From the NCBI RefSeq assembly GCF_003573695.1, contig NC_039362.1, positions 113,439,120-113,503,119 of the forward strand: a stretch of DNA of 64,000 nt, in the 5' to 3' direction. This document shows positions 46,568-56,604 of the stretch, in pieces; position 1 is the stretch's first letter, and the number at the start of each line of letters is the position of its first letter. The notes under the pieces were generated by a model that did no database searches, was not told the DNA's origin, and saw nothing but the letters and a program-made list of their open reading frames with translations. The DNA is from Papaver somniferum. Taxonomy: Eukaryota; Streptophyta; Magnoliopsida; Ranunculales; Papaveraceae. A program made the position numbers and the translations under genes.

Positions 46568-46710
46568 GCATCTCCTGACAGGAAAAGAGTCTTTGTGAAC
46601 TCAGGGGGGTTGCTGATTTTCTTTGCTTCGATTTTGGAGAAGTCGTTCCTGATCTTTACGTGTGATGAAATTAGATTGTTGATTCCCTTCTACTGGGCGT
46701 CCAAGAGCAA

Positions 46711-46875
46711 CGCTGGAAAGATGCAAGTTATTGGCGCTGGGAAGATATAAGCTGTTAGCGCTGAAAAGATGCAAGCTGCTGTAAAGATGCAAGTTGTTAG
46801 CGCTGGAAGGATGCAAGCTGCTGGCGCTGGAAAGATGCAAGATGTTGTAAAGATGCAAGTTGTTAGCGCTGGATC
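46711..46875. repeat. 24-bp tandem repeat inside Tat-3
   Basis: Copies of GCTGGAAAGATGCAAGTTGT plus TAGC, some lacking a part (GCTGTAAAGATGCAAG). About seven copies. Confidence 0.8.
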
Positions 46876-48063
46876 GGCTTGGAATGGGCGCTGGCTTAGC
46901 ATGGACGCTGGCTTGGATTTGGTATCGCGCAGACCATTGGCTGGGCATGGCGTGGACTGTTAGCTTGGCACGGCGCTGGCTTGGCGTGGCGCGAACTTTT
47001 TCTTGCGGGCCCAGTTGCCTCTTTCCATACGTATCTCAAACAGGAAATCCTTTCCTTATTCAAATTCCAAAAGTGTTATGCTTATGAAAGGGGTTGGCTC
47101 TCCTTTTTATCTCATATCTTTGTTATCACGTCCTGGTGTTAGCGGTAGCGTGGTAGCAATAAAGTGGGCAAGCATATTCCAGCTATGTACTCTAGCGTTT
47201 CTCTTTCAATTTGTTCTCTTGTTTTCTTGTGTTGGTGCAAACCCTAGCCATAGGTATGCCTTCCATAAATCTGTAGAAATATTTTTCTTCTGAACTGGTG
47301 TAAACCCTAGCCATGGGTATGCCTTTCATAAACTTGTAGAAATACTTCATCATAAATAATTCCTCTTCGAATATCACCGTAGTAACGTCGGCTACCTCAT
47401 GAATAGTGATGGGTAATCATTATTGTGCAAAGTAGGCACGTACGTGACTGTTTTTTTTTTGAAAGGCAAACAAAGCGCCTGGTTTATGTTTTGATTTGAA
47501 TTGATAGATAACTGTTATCTATGAGGGTTTTGGATTATTCTTTTGGAATGAATTGTTTTAGAATAATGTTGTTTTGGTTATGACTATAAGTAGCATAAGT
47601 ACCCCAGGAAAGCCATGGAATTTTGAATGTTGTGCGATAGTAGAAAGAACGGAATGAAACATGGGAACAATATGGCTATCGGTTTTTATCATCTCTGTGA
47701 AGATTTGAAGTAGTAGACCATGTATTTTGTCTAGGCAAGACTTACTCGGTTTTTCGGATCTCCTAACGAAAAATGAATCTTCCGGGTGCAAGTCCGAGTT
47801 TTGTGGGAAACACCGTGATCGTGGAAAGTCCCCAGTCTTCCCTGAGCCACCTGATAACCGAGTCGTCGATCCCTGGTCGGATCGTTTGCTTCTAACCTCT
47901 GGGAAGTCCCCAGTCATCCCTTGCCATGTCATGACTGGTAATCGGGTTGTCCGGTAACTGAGTCGTCGATCCCTGAGTGGATCGTTTGCTTCTACCGCCT
48001 TGATGTCTGGGTCGAAGTATGAGATCGGGAATTAGAAATTGATATTGTAACCGAGAGATTAAT
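46876..48063. other. Tat-3 internal leader region
   Basis: No gene is supported. A 66-bp direct repeat at about 47228-47340 contains CAAACCCTAGCCATAGGTATG. A 99-bp direct repeat has GAGTCGTCGATCCCTG at 47860 and 47959. By position next to the primer site it is the untranslated leader before gag on the minus strand. Confidence 0.55.
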
Positions 48064-48082
48064 CTCCCACTGTGGTCGCCAA
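48064..48082 (-). other. Primer binding site of Tat-3
   Basis: On the minus strand TTGGCGACCACAGTGGGAG directly follows the right LTR, identical to Tat-1. This sets the orientation of the element. Confidence 0.85.
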
Positions 48083-48083
48083 T

Positions 48084-51000
48084 TGTTTGAGGGTGAAAAC
48101 GATTTCTGCTGATTTTGGTAATTTCGGGTGTGTGGGTGAGAAACGAGTTTAAACCCTAAACAATGTACTGCAAGGGAGTACTTTAGATTCGAGAGATCAA
48201 TTTGTAAAAATCCGGCCTAAACCAAGAAATAGCCGTTCCAGACTTGCTTCGGTCACAAAGTGAAGGAGAAGGGTTGGTTTTGGGAAGGGAAGCGAAGAGA
48301 GTGTTGAGACCAGAATAGTTGATTCTCGAAGAGTAGTTGTTTTACGACTTGTATCAGAAAGTGAGAAGCTAACAGATGGAAAGCTAGAAAATATTTTCTG
48401 AGTGTTGTATGCTCCTAACCTGAACTTGTTGTTCGGTGGAAATAGGTAATGCCTATTTATACAAGTCGAAGTGAAACGTACTCTGGTCTCATTAAGAAAT
48501 GGAAAACGGGTGAGTAAATTGGAGGAGGTAGTAACCGGTAACGCCTGGAATTGATGTTCCATAAAATAAAGCGTTTCACCATTACTCCCTGTATTTACTA
48601 ACCGCCTCATCCTTATGACACTTTCTTATAACGGGCATAGTGTACGCCGCACGTTGTAAACCTCCAAACCAATACCCAATGAGCATCCCCCAGTTTGTGA
48701 CATGTGTTGATGTCTCGAGTGTTTTCATGGAAAACATGTAGCACGTTGTTGTTGTCTGGCAAGTTGAGCTTGGGAGACTTGCCGGCTCGGTGGTAACCTT
48801 CGACGATCGAGATTTTGAATCTTAAGAGGAAAGATAGCAGTTGATTATTGCAACCCTTCGTTTGGTTTCCAGTGACATGAAAGCATGATCATTATGGATT
48901 TAATATGGCCTAGTTTAGGCGCGGCCAAAAGTTAGGGTTTTGGCTTTGTTTAGGCGCGACCAAACTAGGGCCAAAGGTTGCCATGCGTTAGCTGGTAACC
49001 TTGGACGGCTAAGATCTGCACCTTAGATGAAAGAGTGGTCGTTGATTGTTGCAGGCCTTCATTTTAGTAGCCGCATAGGGAAGACCGGAATGGTATGGCG
49101 CGGCAAGGTGGTTGGCATGCCATTGGCACATGTGGCATGGCATACCTTGGCGCGGTTTGGCGTGGCCAAAACTAGGGTTTTGGGCCAAAGGTTACCATGC
49201 GTTGTTTGGAGACCTTGGACGGCTAGAATTTGCATCTAGGATTGAAGGGTGGCCGTTGATCGTCGTACGCCTTCGTTTTGGTAGCCTCATAGGGGAGGCC
49301 GGCATGGTATGGTGTGGCAAGGTGGATGGCATGCCATTGGCACATGTGGCATGGCCGGCATGCCTTGGAGCGGTTTGGGCGTGGCCAAAACTAGGGTTTT
49401 GGCGTTAGGCCAAAGGTTACCATGCGTTGGTTGGCGACCTTGGACGGATAAGATTTGCATCTAAGATGGAAGGGTGGCCGTTGATCGTCGCACACCTTCG
49501 TTTTGGTAGCCGCATAGGGGAGGCCGGCATGGTATGGCACGACAAGGTGGCTGGCATGCCATTGGAACATGTGGCATGGCCGGCATGCCTTGGCGCGGTT
49601 TGGGCGTGGCCAAAACTAGGGTTTTGGCGTTGGGACAAAGGTTACCATGCGTTGGTTGGCGACCTTGGACGGCTAAGATTTGCATCTAAGATGGAAGGGT
49701 GGTCGTTGATCGTCGCACGCCTTCGTTTTGGTAGCCACATAGGGAAGGTCGGCACGGTATGACACGACAAGATGGTTGGCATGCCATTGGCACATGTGGC
49801 ATGGCATGCCCTGGCACAGTTTGGCGTGGTTAAAACTAGGGTTTTGGGCCAAAGGTTAACATGCGTGGTTTAGCGACCTTGGACGGCTAGGATTCGCATC
49901 TAGGATTGAAGGGTGGTCGTTGATCGTCGCACGCCTTCGTTTTGGTATCCGCATAAGGAAGGCCAGCATGGTGGGTCCAAGGCAAATGGCGCGGACAGCT
50001 TGGCATAGTGGGGCCAAGGGTTTGGCGCGGACGGCTTGGCATGGTGGGGCCAAGGCAAGGTGCGGTTGGCTTGGCATGGTGGGGCCAAGGGTTTGGAATG
50101 CCATTGGTGCATGGTGCGGCTAGCATGGTTGGGGCCAAGGCAAGGTGCGGTTGGATTGGCATGGTGGGGACAAGGGTTTGGCATGTCATTGGCGCATGGT
50201 GCGGCTAGCATGGCTGAGGACAAGGCAAGGTGTGGTTGTCTTGGCATGGTGGGGCCAAGGGTTTGGCATGCCATTGGCGCATGGTGCGGATAGCATGGTT
50301 GGAATGCCTTGGCGCGGTAGACGTGGCTGACATGGTTTGCTATTGGCACAGTGGTGCGGCTGGCATGTTTGGCATGCCTTGGCGCGGAGATGTGGATGGC
50401 ATGGTTTTACATTGACACGACAGTGCGGCTGGCATGGTCGGCATACCTTGGCGCGAAGATGTGGCTGGCATGGTTTTCCATTGGCACAGAGGTGCGGCTG
50501 GCATGGTCGGCATGCCTTGGCGCGGATATGTGGATGCATGGTTTGCCATTGGCACAGTGGTGCGGCTGGCATGGTCGGCATGCCTTGGCACGGAGATGTG
50601 GATGGCATGGTTTGCCATTGGCACGGTGGTGCGGCTGGCATGGTCGGCATGCCTTGGCGCGAAGATGTGGCTGGCATGGTTTTCCATTGGCACAGTGGTG
50701 CGGATGGCATGGTCGGCATGCATTGGCGCGGAGATGTGGCTGGCATGGTTTTCCATTGGCATGGTGGTGTGGCTGGCATGATCGGCATGCATTGGCGCGA
50801 AGATGTGGGCGGCATGGTTTTCCATTGGCGCAGTGGTGCGGCTAGCATGGTCAGCATGCCTTGGCGCGGAGATGTGGCTGGCATAGTTTGCCATTGGCAC
50901 GGTGGTGCGGCTGGCATGGTCGGCATGCCTTGGCGCGGAGATGTGGCTGGAATGGTTTTCCATTGGCACAGTGGTGCGGATGGCGTGGTTGGCATGCCTT

Positions 51001-51324
51001 GGCGCGGTGACGTGGCTGACATGGTTTGCCATTGGCACGGTGGTGCGGCTGGCATGGTGGCATGCCTTGGCGCGGAGACGTGGCTGGCATGGTTTGCCAT
51101 TGGCACGGTGGCGTGAGAATTAGGGTTTGGTATGTACGAAGATGATGTCGTTCAATACTAAGGGTTCTGCCGTGGAACATGACACATGTATAAAAAAAAG
51201 GTACCTTGGTAATTCTTACGTAGGCATGCTGATTGATTCAATAAATGCGCTAGTGGTCATAGTGACGTCATGTCAGATGTATGGTTTTACGATTTTAACC
51301 CTAAGCTAAAAACCACCATCAACA
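48084..51324 (-). repeat. 5' LTR of Tat-3 (3.24 kb)
   Basis: Same structure as the left LTR: about 220-bp repeats at 48976-49950, a mixed GGTGGGGCCAAGG zone at 49970-50290, 69-bp repeats at 50285-51115, then the unique end TTTTACGATTTTAACCCTAA. The copy number and order of the repeat units differ slightly from the left LTR. Confidence 0.92.
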
Positions 51325-51629
51325 GCAGCATACCTCGAAGACTTGACTAAACAGTGGATGAGCAATTACTGCCTACCAAAGTGCTAAAACAATTCGTCAT
51401 TGTCCGAGGGGTATTATACTTCCGGACATCCGGAGGAGCATTGTCACGATGTGTAGGAAAAACAGAAGCACAAGAACTATTAAATCGCGTCCACGAAGAG
51501 TCATGCGGACAAACAGGAGGACTTCCGTTATATCATATATTGCAAAAGATGGGTGTGTACTGGCCAAATATGGCAGTCCAAGCCGCAATGATTAAAGATA
51601 AATGTGAAGACTATCAGGCGCCTCCATAA
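51325..51629 (+). pseudogene. pol: Tat-2 integrase: first, degenerate zinc-finger-like module
   Basis: This continues the second RNase H frame after the Tat-3 insertion. It reads FVIVRGVLYFRTSGG, then LSRCVGKTEAQELLNRVHEE and LPLYHILQKMGVYWPNM, ending DKCEDYQAPP. The spacing is that of the integrase H2C2 module (VHEG...H, YYWP, C..C), but the second His is Gln and the last Cys is Tyr. A similar complete module follows at 51700-51980, so this looks like a duplicated, decayed copy. Confidence 0.7.
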
Positions 51630-51653
51630 CAAATGGAAGTATGAAGTGCGGAA

Positions 51654-52898
51654 ATAGAGGACTGGAGACAACCATACATTGAATACCTCCAGCACGAGCG
51701 ATTGCCGCTTAACAGACAAGATGCACTGAAGATCCAAAAGAAATCCGGGCGATTCTTCCTAAACAAAGACATACTCTATAGGAAGAGCTTTGGCGATAGA
51801 ATATTACGTTGTTTATCACGAGAAGAAGCAGAAGTGGTCATGGCCATGACTCACAACGCTGAACATCAAGGCATGAGAAAACTCTTCCTACAATTACATG
51901 AAGGAGGGTATTCCTGGCCCACGATGGAATTCGACACCGCCGAACATGTAAAGAAGTGTCAGCAATGCCAAAGCCACGGATCGTTGATCCATGCCCCGCA
52001 CACTTGGCTACACACTGTCGTCACCCCATGGCCTTTCCATAGTTGGGTACTTGATATTATTGGACCAATAAACCCGACTTCATCCGGACGCCACAAATAT
52101 TTCATCACCACAACTGAATACTCTACCAAGTGGGTTGAGGCTATTCCGCTCCGAGATTACTCAGGCGCTATAATCGCCGCGTTCATCAAAGAATACATCA
52201 TTTGTCGATTTGGGGAACCTATGATCATACGCTCGGACAACAGTACCTCCTTTGTAAATCAAACTATCATAGATTTGTTGGACCAGTACGGAATCAAGTT
52301 CCACACCTCAACTGTCTATTACTCTCAGGGGAACGGACAGGTTGAGGCAACCAACAAGACACTACTAAAGATACTGAGTCGGACGGTATATGACCATCAC
52401 AGAGTCTGGCACGAGGAGCTACCCCTTGCACTTTGTGCATATCGCATTTCCAAGAGAAGCTCCACTGGAGCATCCCCCTTTTCCCTTGTGTACGGGGAGG
52501 ATGCGATATTACCAGCAGAAATTGCTATACCATCCGCACGTGTGGCTATGGCTAGCCTTACCACCCCAGATGAAGTCAGTCGGTTCGGTCACTTAGATAC
52601 CTTGGAAGAACTGCGAGCTAAAGCTGAACGTTTTGCGGATAAGTACAGACAACGAACAACAAGATATTATAATCAAAAGGTGAAAGAGCGAGTCTTTGGT
52701 GTAAATGAGGTGGTAATGAAAATCGCGCCACACGTCCAGCATAATGAGAAAGCAGGCAAGTTTGCATCCAACTTGCAAGGTCCTCCTTATATGATCAGCG
52801 ATGCAGCAGAAAGTGGATATTACTATCTGAAGCGGATGAATGGCTCCCGCATTAATACTCCTATCAATGGTAAATGGCATAAAACTTATTATGCTTAA
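51654..52898 (+). CDS. pol: Tat-2 integrase
   Basis: The open frame starts near 51654 (EDWRQPYIEYLQHERLPL) and runs to 52898. The zinc module is ILRCLSREEAEVVMAMTHNA, HQGMRKLF, GYSWPTM and HVKKCQQC. The core has VLDIIGPINP (D at 52053), IRSDNSTSF (D at 52236) and GQVEATNK (E at 52344), a complete D-D-E triad. The tail has SFSLVYGEDAILPAEI-like wording, FGVNEVVMKI and LQGPPYMISDAAESGYYYL. It would insert element DNA into the host genome. This is the best preserved pol domain in the window. Confidence 0.93.
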   Translation: MEDWRQPYIEYLQHERLPLNRQDALKIQKKSGRFFLNKDILYRKSFGDRILRCLSREEAEVVMAMTHNAEHQGMRKLFLQLHEGGYSWPTMEFDTAEHVKKCQQCQSHGSLIHAPHTWLHTVVTPWPFHSWVLDIIGPINPTSSGRHKYFITTTEYSTKWVEAIPLRDYSGAIIAAFIKEYIICRFGEPMIIRSDNSTSFVNQTIIDLLDQYGIKFHTSTVYYSQGNGQVEATNKTLLKILSRTVYDHHRVWHEELPLALCAYRISKRSSTGASPFSLVYGEDAILPAEIAIPSARVAMASLTTPDEVSRFGHLDTLEELRAKAERFADKYRQRTTRYYNQKVKERVFGVNEVVMKIAPHVQHNEKAGKFASNLQGPPYMISDAAESGYYYLKRMNGSRINTPINGKWHKTYYA

Positions 52899-53004
52899 GT
52901 AAGATAATGTATGCCGGACGGCTAAAGAAAAATAATAATAAATAATACCTACTTTATAATTATCTTTCGAGTCATGATAAACCCTTGCGTACGACCTAAT
53001 AAGG

Positions 53005-53540
53005 CGCACTAATAGTCCAAGAAAGTATTAAGCTCCGTGCATGGCTTAGATGGAGTGCACTAATAGTCCAATAAAGGACTAAGCTCCGTGCATGGCTTAG
53101 ATGAAGTGCACCAATAGCCCAAGAAAAGGCTAAGCTCCGTGTATGACTTAGATGAAGTAACCTAATAGTCCAAGAAAGGACTAGGCTCCGTGCATGGCTT
53201 AGATGAAGTGCACTAATAGTCCAAGAAAGGACTAAGCTCCGTGCATGGCTTAGATGAAGTGCACCAATAGTCCGAGAAAGGACTAGGCTCAGTGCATGGC
53301 TTAGAGGAAGTGCACTAATAGTCCAAGAAAGGACTAGGCTCAGTGCATGGCTTAGATGAAGTGCACTAATAGTCCAAGAAAGGACTAGGCTTCGTGCGTT
53401 GCTTAGATGAAGTGCACTAATAGTCCAAGAAAGGACTAGGCTCCGTGCATGGCTTAGATAAAGCGCACTAACAATCCAAGAAAGGGTTAATCTCCATGCA
53501 TGGCTCAATGAAGTGCACCCACGATCCAAGAGAGGACTAG
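53005..53540. repeat. 51-bp tandem repeat after Tat-2 integrase
   Basis: About ten copies of a unit with GTGCACTAATAGTCCAAGAA, AGGACTAGGCTCCGTGCATG and GCTTAGATGAA. Since 51 is a multiple of three, the minus strand reads a 17-residue repeat (LSHARSLVLSWTISALH) over 52996-53529. The repeat lies between the 3' end of pol and the antisense genes. Confidence 0.9.
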
Positions 53541-53797
53541 CACACGATCAAACACACCAATGGACCAAGAAAGGGCTAAACCTCACGCTCGGTCCGGCGA
53601 ATCATGCTAATAAACTCTAGAGAATGATTGTCTCCGTGTAAAGACTACTCTAAAGCGGATTCTGAATGATTCAGAAAACAAGATAATCTTAAGGGAACAT
53701 GCATATAACACATGGAAAGCAACACAAATAGCATATCTATAAACATTCGACACAACAGGGAGAGCAAGCAAATCAATACATTCTGTGGTAGATTCCA
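53541..53797. other. Spacer after the 51-bp repeat
   Basis: AT-rich, no gene. It lies downstream of the antisense cassette and may hold its terminators. Confidence 0.5.
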
Positions 53798-54139
53798 CTA
53801 GACCAAAAGAAAGGATGACAAAACCAAGCTAACGCGCCTCAATCGGCCGCGGGAAATGATCAAATCGCTCTCCTGAGATTCCATCCGGCAGCGAGCCTTA
53901 GCAAATGCTTCGGAAGCCTTATCTGCAACCATCATGTTCTCTATTGAAGGACTTATCTGGCTAGCACTCATGTGATCCGCATAAAGATCCATAGCATGGA
54001 AATATTGCACTTGACTAACTGCAAATAATTCCTCGCATTCACGAACAAGCCGGGCATTCCCAGTGACAATAGCTTGTAACAATCCAATCTTTTTCTCTCT
54101 TAGAGACAAGCATAAAACACTGATTGACTCTTCCATCAA
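53798..54139 (-). CDS. Small antisense protein Y (cassette copy 2), unknown function
   Basis: 113 residues, starting MMEESISVLCLSLREKK. It is mostly helical, with RECEELFAVSQVQYFHAMDL and SEAFAKARCRMESQESDLI. I recognise no family. Upstream it has a (TA)n tract and GTTTAAGT, the same arrangement as protein X. The stretch CEELFAVSQV may correspond to HEQLSAVGHL in X, so X and Y are probably diverged copies. The intact frame and position in an antisense gene row support it as real. Expression is unproven. Confidence 0.5.
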   Translation of the reverse strand: MMEESISVLCLSLREKKIGLLQAIVTGNARLVRECEELFAVSQVQYFHAMDLYADHMSASQISPSIENMMVADKASEAFAKARCRMESQESDLIISRGRLRRVSLVLSSFLLV

Positions 54140-54211
54140 ATAACACAGGAGTAGGACACTTAAACCATATATATATATACAAATAGGTGGAGAACTCTTG
54201 CTTAAAAAAAA

Positions 54212-54946
54212 TTAAGTCGATTCAGCGGCAATTAGCATGCGACAATGAGCGATTTCTTGGTCCACATCTTGTATCATCACAAGCGCCTCTTCACTATGAG
54301 TAGTAGCTGCAACCAAAGCTACCCGTAAGTCTCTCAGCACTTGATCTACCTCATACAGAATCTTTTCGGATGCGGTACCCTGAGGAGCCTTGGTAAAAAT
54401 ATCCTCTTGCTCCCCCAATGCTTTGCGTGCATGTCCTTGCACAACTAACCTATGGGTCCGTAAATCTATCAACTCACCCTTTAACACCGACAACCGTGCC
54501 AATTAAACTGACTTGAGTGCGGGATGCCTCAGGGCACGTATCATACATAATGATAAGGCATAACCATGCATACGGCGACTAGGCAGATGCGAAGCGGACA
54601 CGCCATAATCCGCAATGACTTGATCAATGTCCAAAATAGTAAGATTTATCTCTCGCAATAATTTATCAGCCGCGTGACGAGCGGAGACAGTATCATCTAA
54701 AGCACTCTGGATTTCAAAAGAGACTGATCTGGACGAATGAGTCTCCGGATCTCCTAGAAGTATCTCATACTGCTTATCAAACCGAGCGCGTGCTTCTGCA
54801 CGACCCGCCAGCCTCCTCTGCCTAATCAGTTCTGCCTCAGCTCTCACCAGACGTAAGCAATCTAGTTCAGATCCCCGCTTAAAAGAAGATACTAACACTG
54901 GCACGGAAACCAAAGCTAGCACATAACCATGTAAGCGATCAGCTAT
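54212..54946 (-). pseudogene. Antisense helical protein U3-U4 (cassette copy 2)
   Basis: One frame runs from the intron end at about 54948 (GCTGATCGCTTACATGG) to 54212 with a single stop (TAA) after HPALKSV at about 54505. It has two halves of the same build. U3: HGYVLALVSVPVLV, RRLAGRAEARARFDKQYEIL, IQSALDDTVSARHAADKLL, DIDQVIADY. U4: HGYALSLCMIRAL, VDQVLRDLRVALVAATTHSE, MIQDVDQEIAHCRMLIA. Both match U1-U2 at 55610-56349. The ATG used by U1 reads ATC here, so the start is lost. No known family is recognised; the pattern predicts antiparallel helices. Confidence 0.6.
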
Positions 54947-55013
54947 ATAGAATTAGATACGCACACACAATGAGAAAAATAGAGAATGAAATATCATACC
55001 AACACTAAGACCT

Positions 55014-55022
55014 TATTTATAG
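55014..55022 (-). promoter_or_regulatory. TATA box of cassette copy 2
   Basis: On the minus strand CCTATAAATAAGG. About 25 bases downstream is a splice donor (GTATGATA) whose intron of about 57 bp ends CTATATAG directly before the U3 coding part. Confidence 0.55.
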
Positions 55023-55113
55023 GAAATATATTCACTAATGCATTTATTACCACTTCATAACACCGTCTTCATAACTACCGTCTTCATAACTACCGTCATA
55101 ATTAAAAAAAAAA

Positions 55114-55425
55114 TCACGGTAGCACATTCAACGCCAGACGGACTTCAGCTAGATCTTCCTCAATAGACCTATTACTGTGATCCGCCTCAATACAACGAAA
55201 GTAAGTACTCATGCGCTGTTCACAACAATAACCATGATGCTCAAGAAGAGTTAAACCAGGGAGACGACCCTCACTTCGAATCCTCTTCACAAGATGACCC
55301 ACAGCAGATAGTTGCTCATGCCAACCTGCATTGTCGATCTCAAAATTATCTCGAGCAAGACACATCACGCGGAGAAGATGACTCAGATACTCCATCTCAA
55401 GAACCAATCTAACGCGACCAGCCAT
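55114..55425 (-). CDS. Small antisense protein X (cassette copy 1), unknown function
   Basis: 103 residues from MAGRVRLVLEMEYLSHLL to LAEVRLALNVLP. It is mostly helical, with one cluster of Cys and His (HHGYCCEQRMSTYFRC) that could bind metal but fits no pattern I know. The frame is intact. A (TA)n/(TG)n tract and GTTTAAGTTTCTTTCTC leader lie upstream, similar to protein Y. Confidence 0.5.
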   Translation of the reverse strand: MAGRVRLVLEMEYLSHLLRVMCLARDNFEIDNAGWHEQLSAVGHLVKRIRSEGRLPGLTLLEHHGYCCEQRMSTYFRCIEADHSNRSIEEDLAEVRLALNVLP

Positions 55426-55492
55426 AGACCAAATGAATGAAAAGAGAAAGAAACTTAAACAATGCCTGGGTGGTTAGCCAAAACAAAACTCT

Positions 55493-55503
55493 CTCTCACA
55501 CAC

Positions 55504-55557
<54 letters not shown>
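55493..55557. repeat. (CA)n and (TA)n microsatellite
   Basis: A run of CA dinucleotides passing into TA dinucleotides. It lies upstream of protein X, and on the minus strand the TA part could act as a TATA element. Confidence 0.95.
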
Positions 55558-55558
<1 letters not shown>

Positions 55559-55609
55559 ATCCAAATAACACGATAATCAAGGTAGCATTAAAAAAAAGAT
55601 TCCTATTCC

Positions 55610-56349
55610 TTAAGATAATGAAGGGAGGACAGCTACAAGAGAACGGCAATAGGAAATGTCCTCATCCACATCTTGCATCATGAATTGTACTTCCCCAAAC
55701 TGGGTAGTAGAGTCAGTAAAAGCCTTACGCACATACTCTAACACTTGATGAACCTTATGCATAACCTCATTAGAAGCACAGGCTTTTCGATCCATGCCTA
55801 ATGTCTTCGTATGTTCATCATAAGCCTTCCGGGTTTTATCCAAAGCAATTAGGAGATGAGTCTGCTGCATACCAACTTCATCTTTCAAAATTAGTAAACG
55901 TGTTAACTCTGCCCTCATATCAGTAGGATGGATAAGAAAAGATACATCACACAAAGTTAGAGTACATCCGCGAAGGTTCGGGCCCGCCTGCTGAGAAACA
56001 AAAGCATGCAATCGACTATTTCTTGCTCAATATCCGTCGTCATGATCAGCGCTTCCTGGTATAAGCGCTCAGCTTTATTTCGAGCAGTTACGGTATTATC
56101 CAAGGCACGCTGAATGGATGAAATGACACGCCCGGACACTTGTGCATCTCGAGCCATTGAATAAGTCTCATGTTGCTCATCAAAACGCGCACGCGTAGCC
56201 GTTCTGTTTACCATCCTAATTTCCCTAAGTATCTCCACTTCATCTTTTACCAATAGCAAGCGAGTTAGCTCATGATAATTTTCATAAGGAACAACCAGCG
56301 TTGGCACCGGAGCTAAGGCCAAAGTATATCCATGAAGACAACAAGCCAT
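55610..56349 (-). pseudogene. Antisense helical protein U1-U2 (cassette copy 1)
   Basis: The start is the ATG at 56349, three bases after an intron that runs from GTGAATAC (about 56429) to CTGCAG. U1: HGYTLALAPVPTLVV, LTRLLLVKDEVEILREIRM, ARARFDEQHETYSMA, IQRALDNTVTARNKAERLY, DIEQEIVDC. A one-base shift near 56020 moves reading to U2: RGCTLTLCDVSFLIHP, LTRLLILKDEVGMQQTHLL, VHQVLEYVRKAFTDSTTQFG, MMQDVDEDISYCRSLVA. So the protein was two copies of an about 115-residue helical module, parallel to U3-U4. The function is unknown. Confidence 0.62.
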
Positions 56350-56604
56350 CAGCTGCAGAAATATAGCTAGTAACCAAAGAATGAACAAACTATAGAAAGA
56401 AATGTGAAGGACATCAGACGTATTCACCTCCACTTATAAGAAAACATAAGGGATACCATATTTAATATTACCCAACCATAATAATAAATGTAATTAAACC
56501 AAGCAAACAACAACACATGTCTCATGAAAGAAAAGAAAATCATAAAATCCTCAACCTCACCAACAACAAAAAAACAGAGAGAAAAATGGTTTCATGAGTC
56601 ATCA

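Larger units (their letters stand above)
31704..51324 (-). mobile_element. Tat-3: Tat-like element with giant repeat-rich LTRs
   Basis: Long LTRs at 31704-34890 and 48084-51324 are bounded by GCAGC (31699-31703 and 51325-51329). The primer site lies at the right LTR, so the element reads on the minus strand. The inner part (34891-35059 and 43995-48083, about 4.2 kb without GP-full) contains only decayed gag-pro and short tandem repeats. Tat-3 shares the primer site and LTR ends with Tat-1 and looks like a non-autonomous relative. RT, RNase H and integrase are absent. Confidence 0.9.

Noticed and set aside
50186..51116. 306-residue minus and 259-residue plus frames
   Set aside because: Same 69-bp repeat array in the other Tat-3 LTR; mirror frames, not genes.
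52996..53529. 177-residue minus-strand repeat protein
   Set aside because: Kept only as a repeat: the openness follows from the 51-bp unit and no domain or promoter supports translation.
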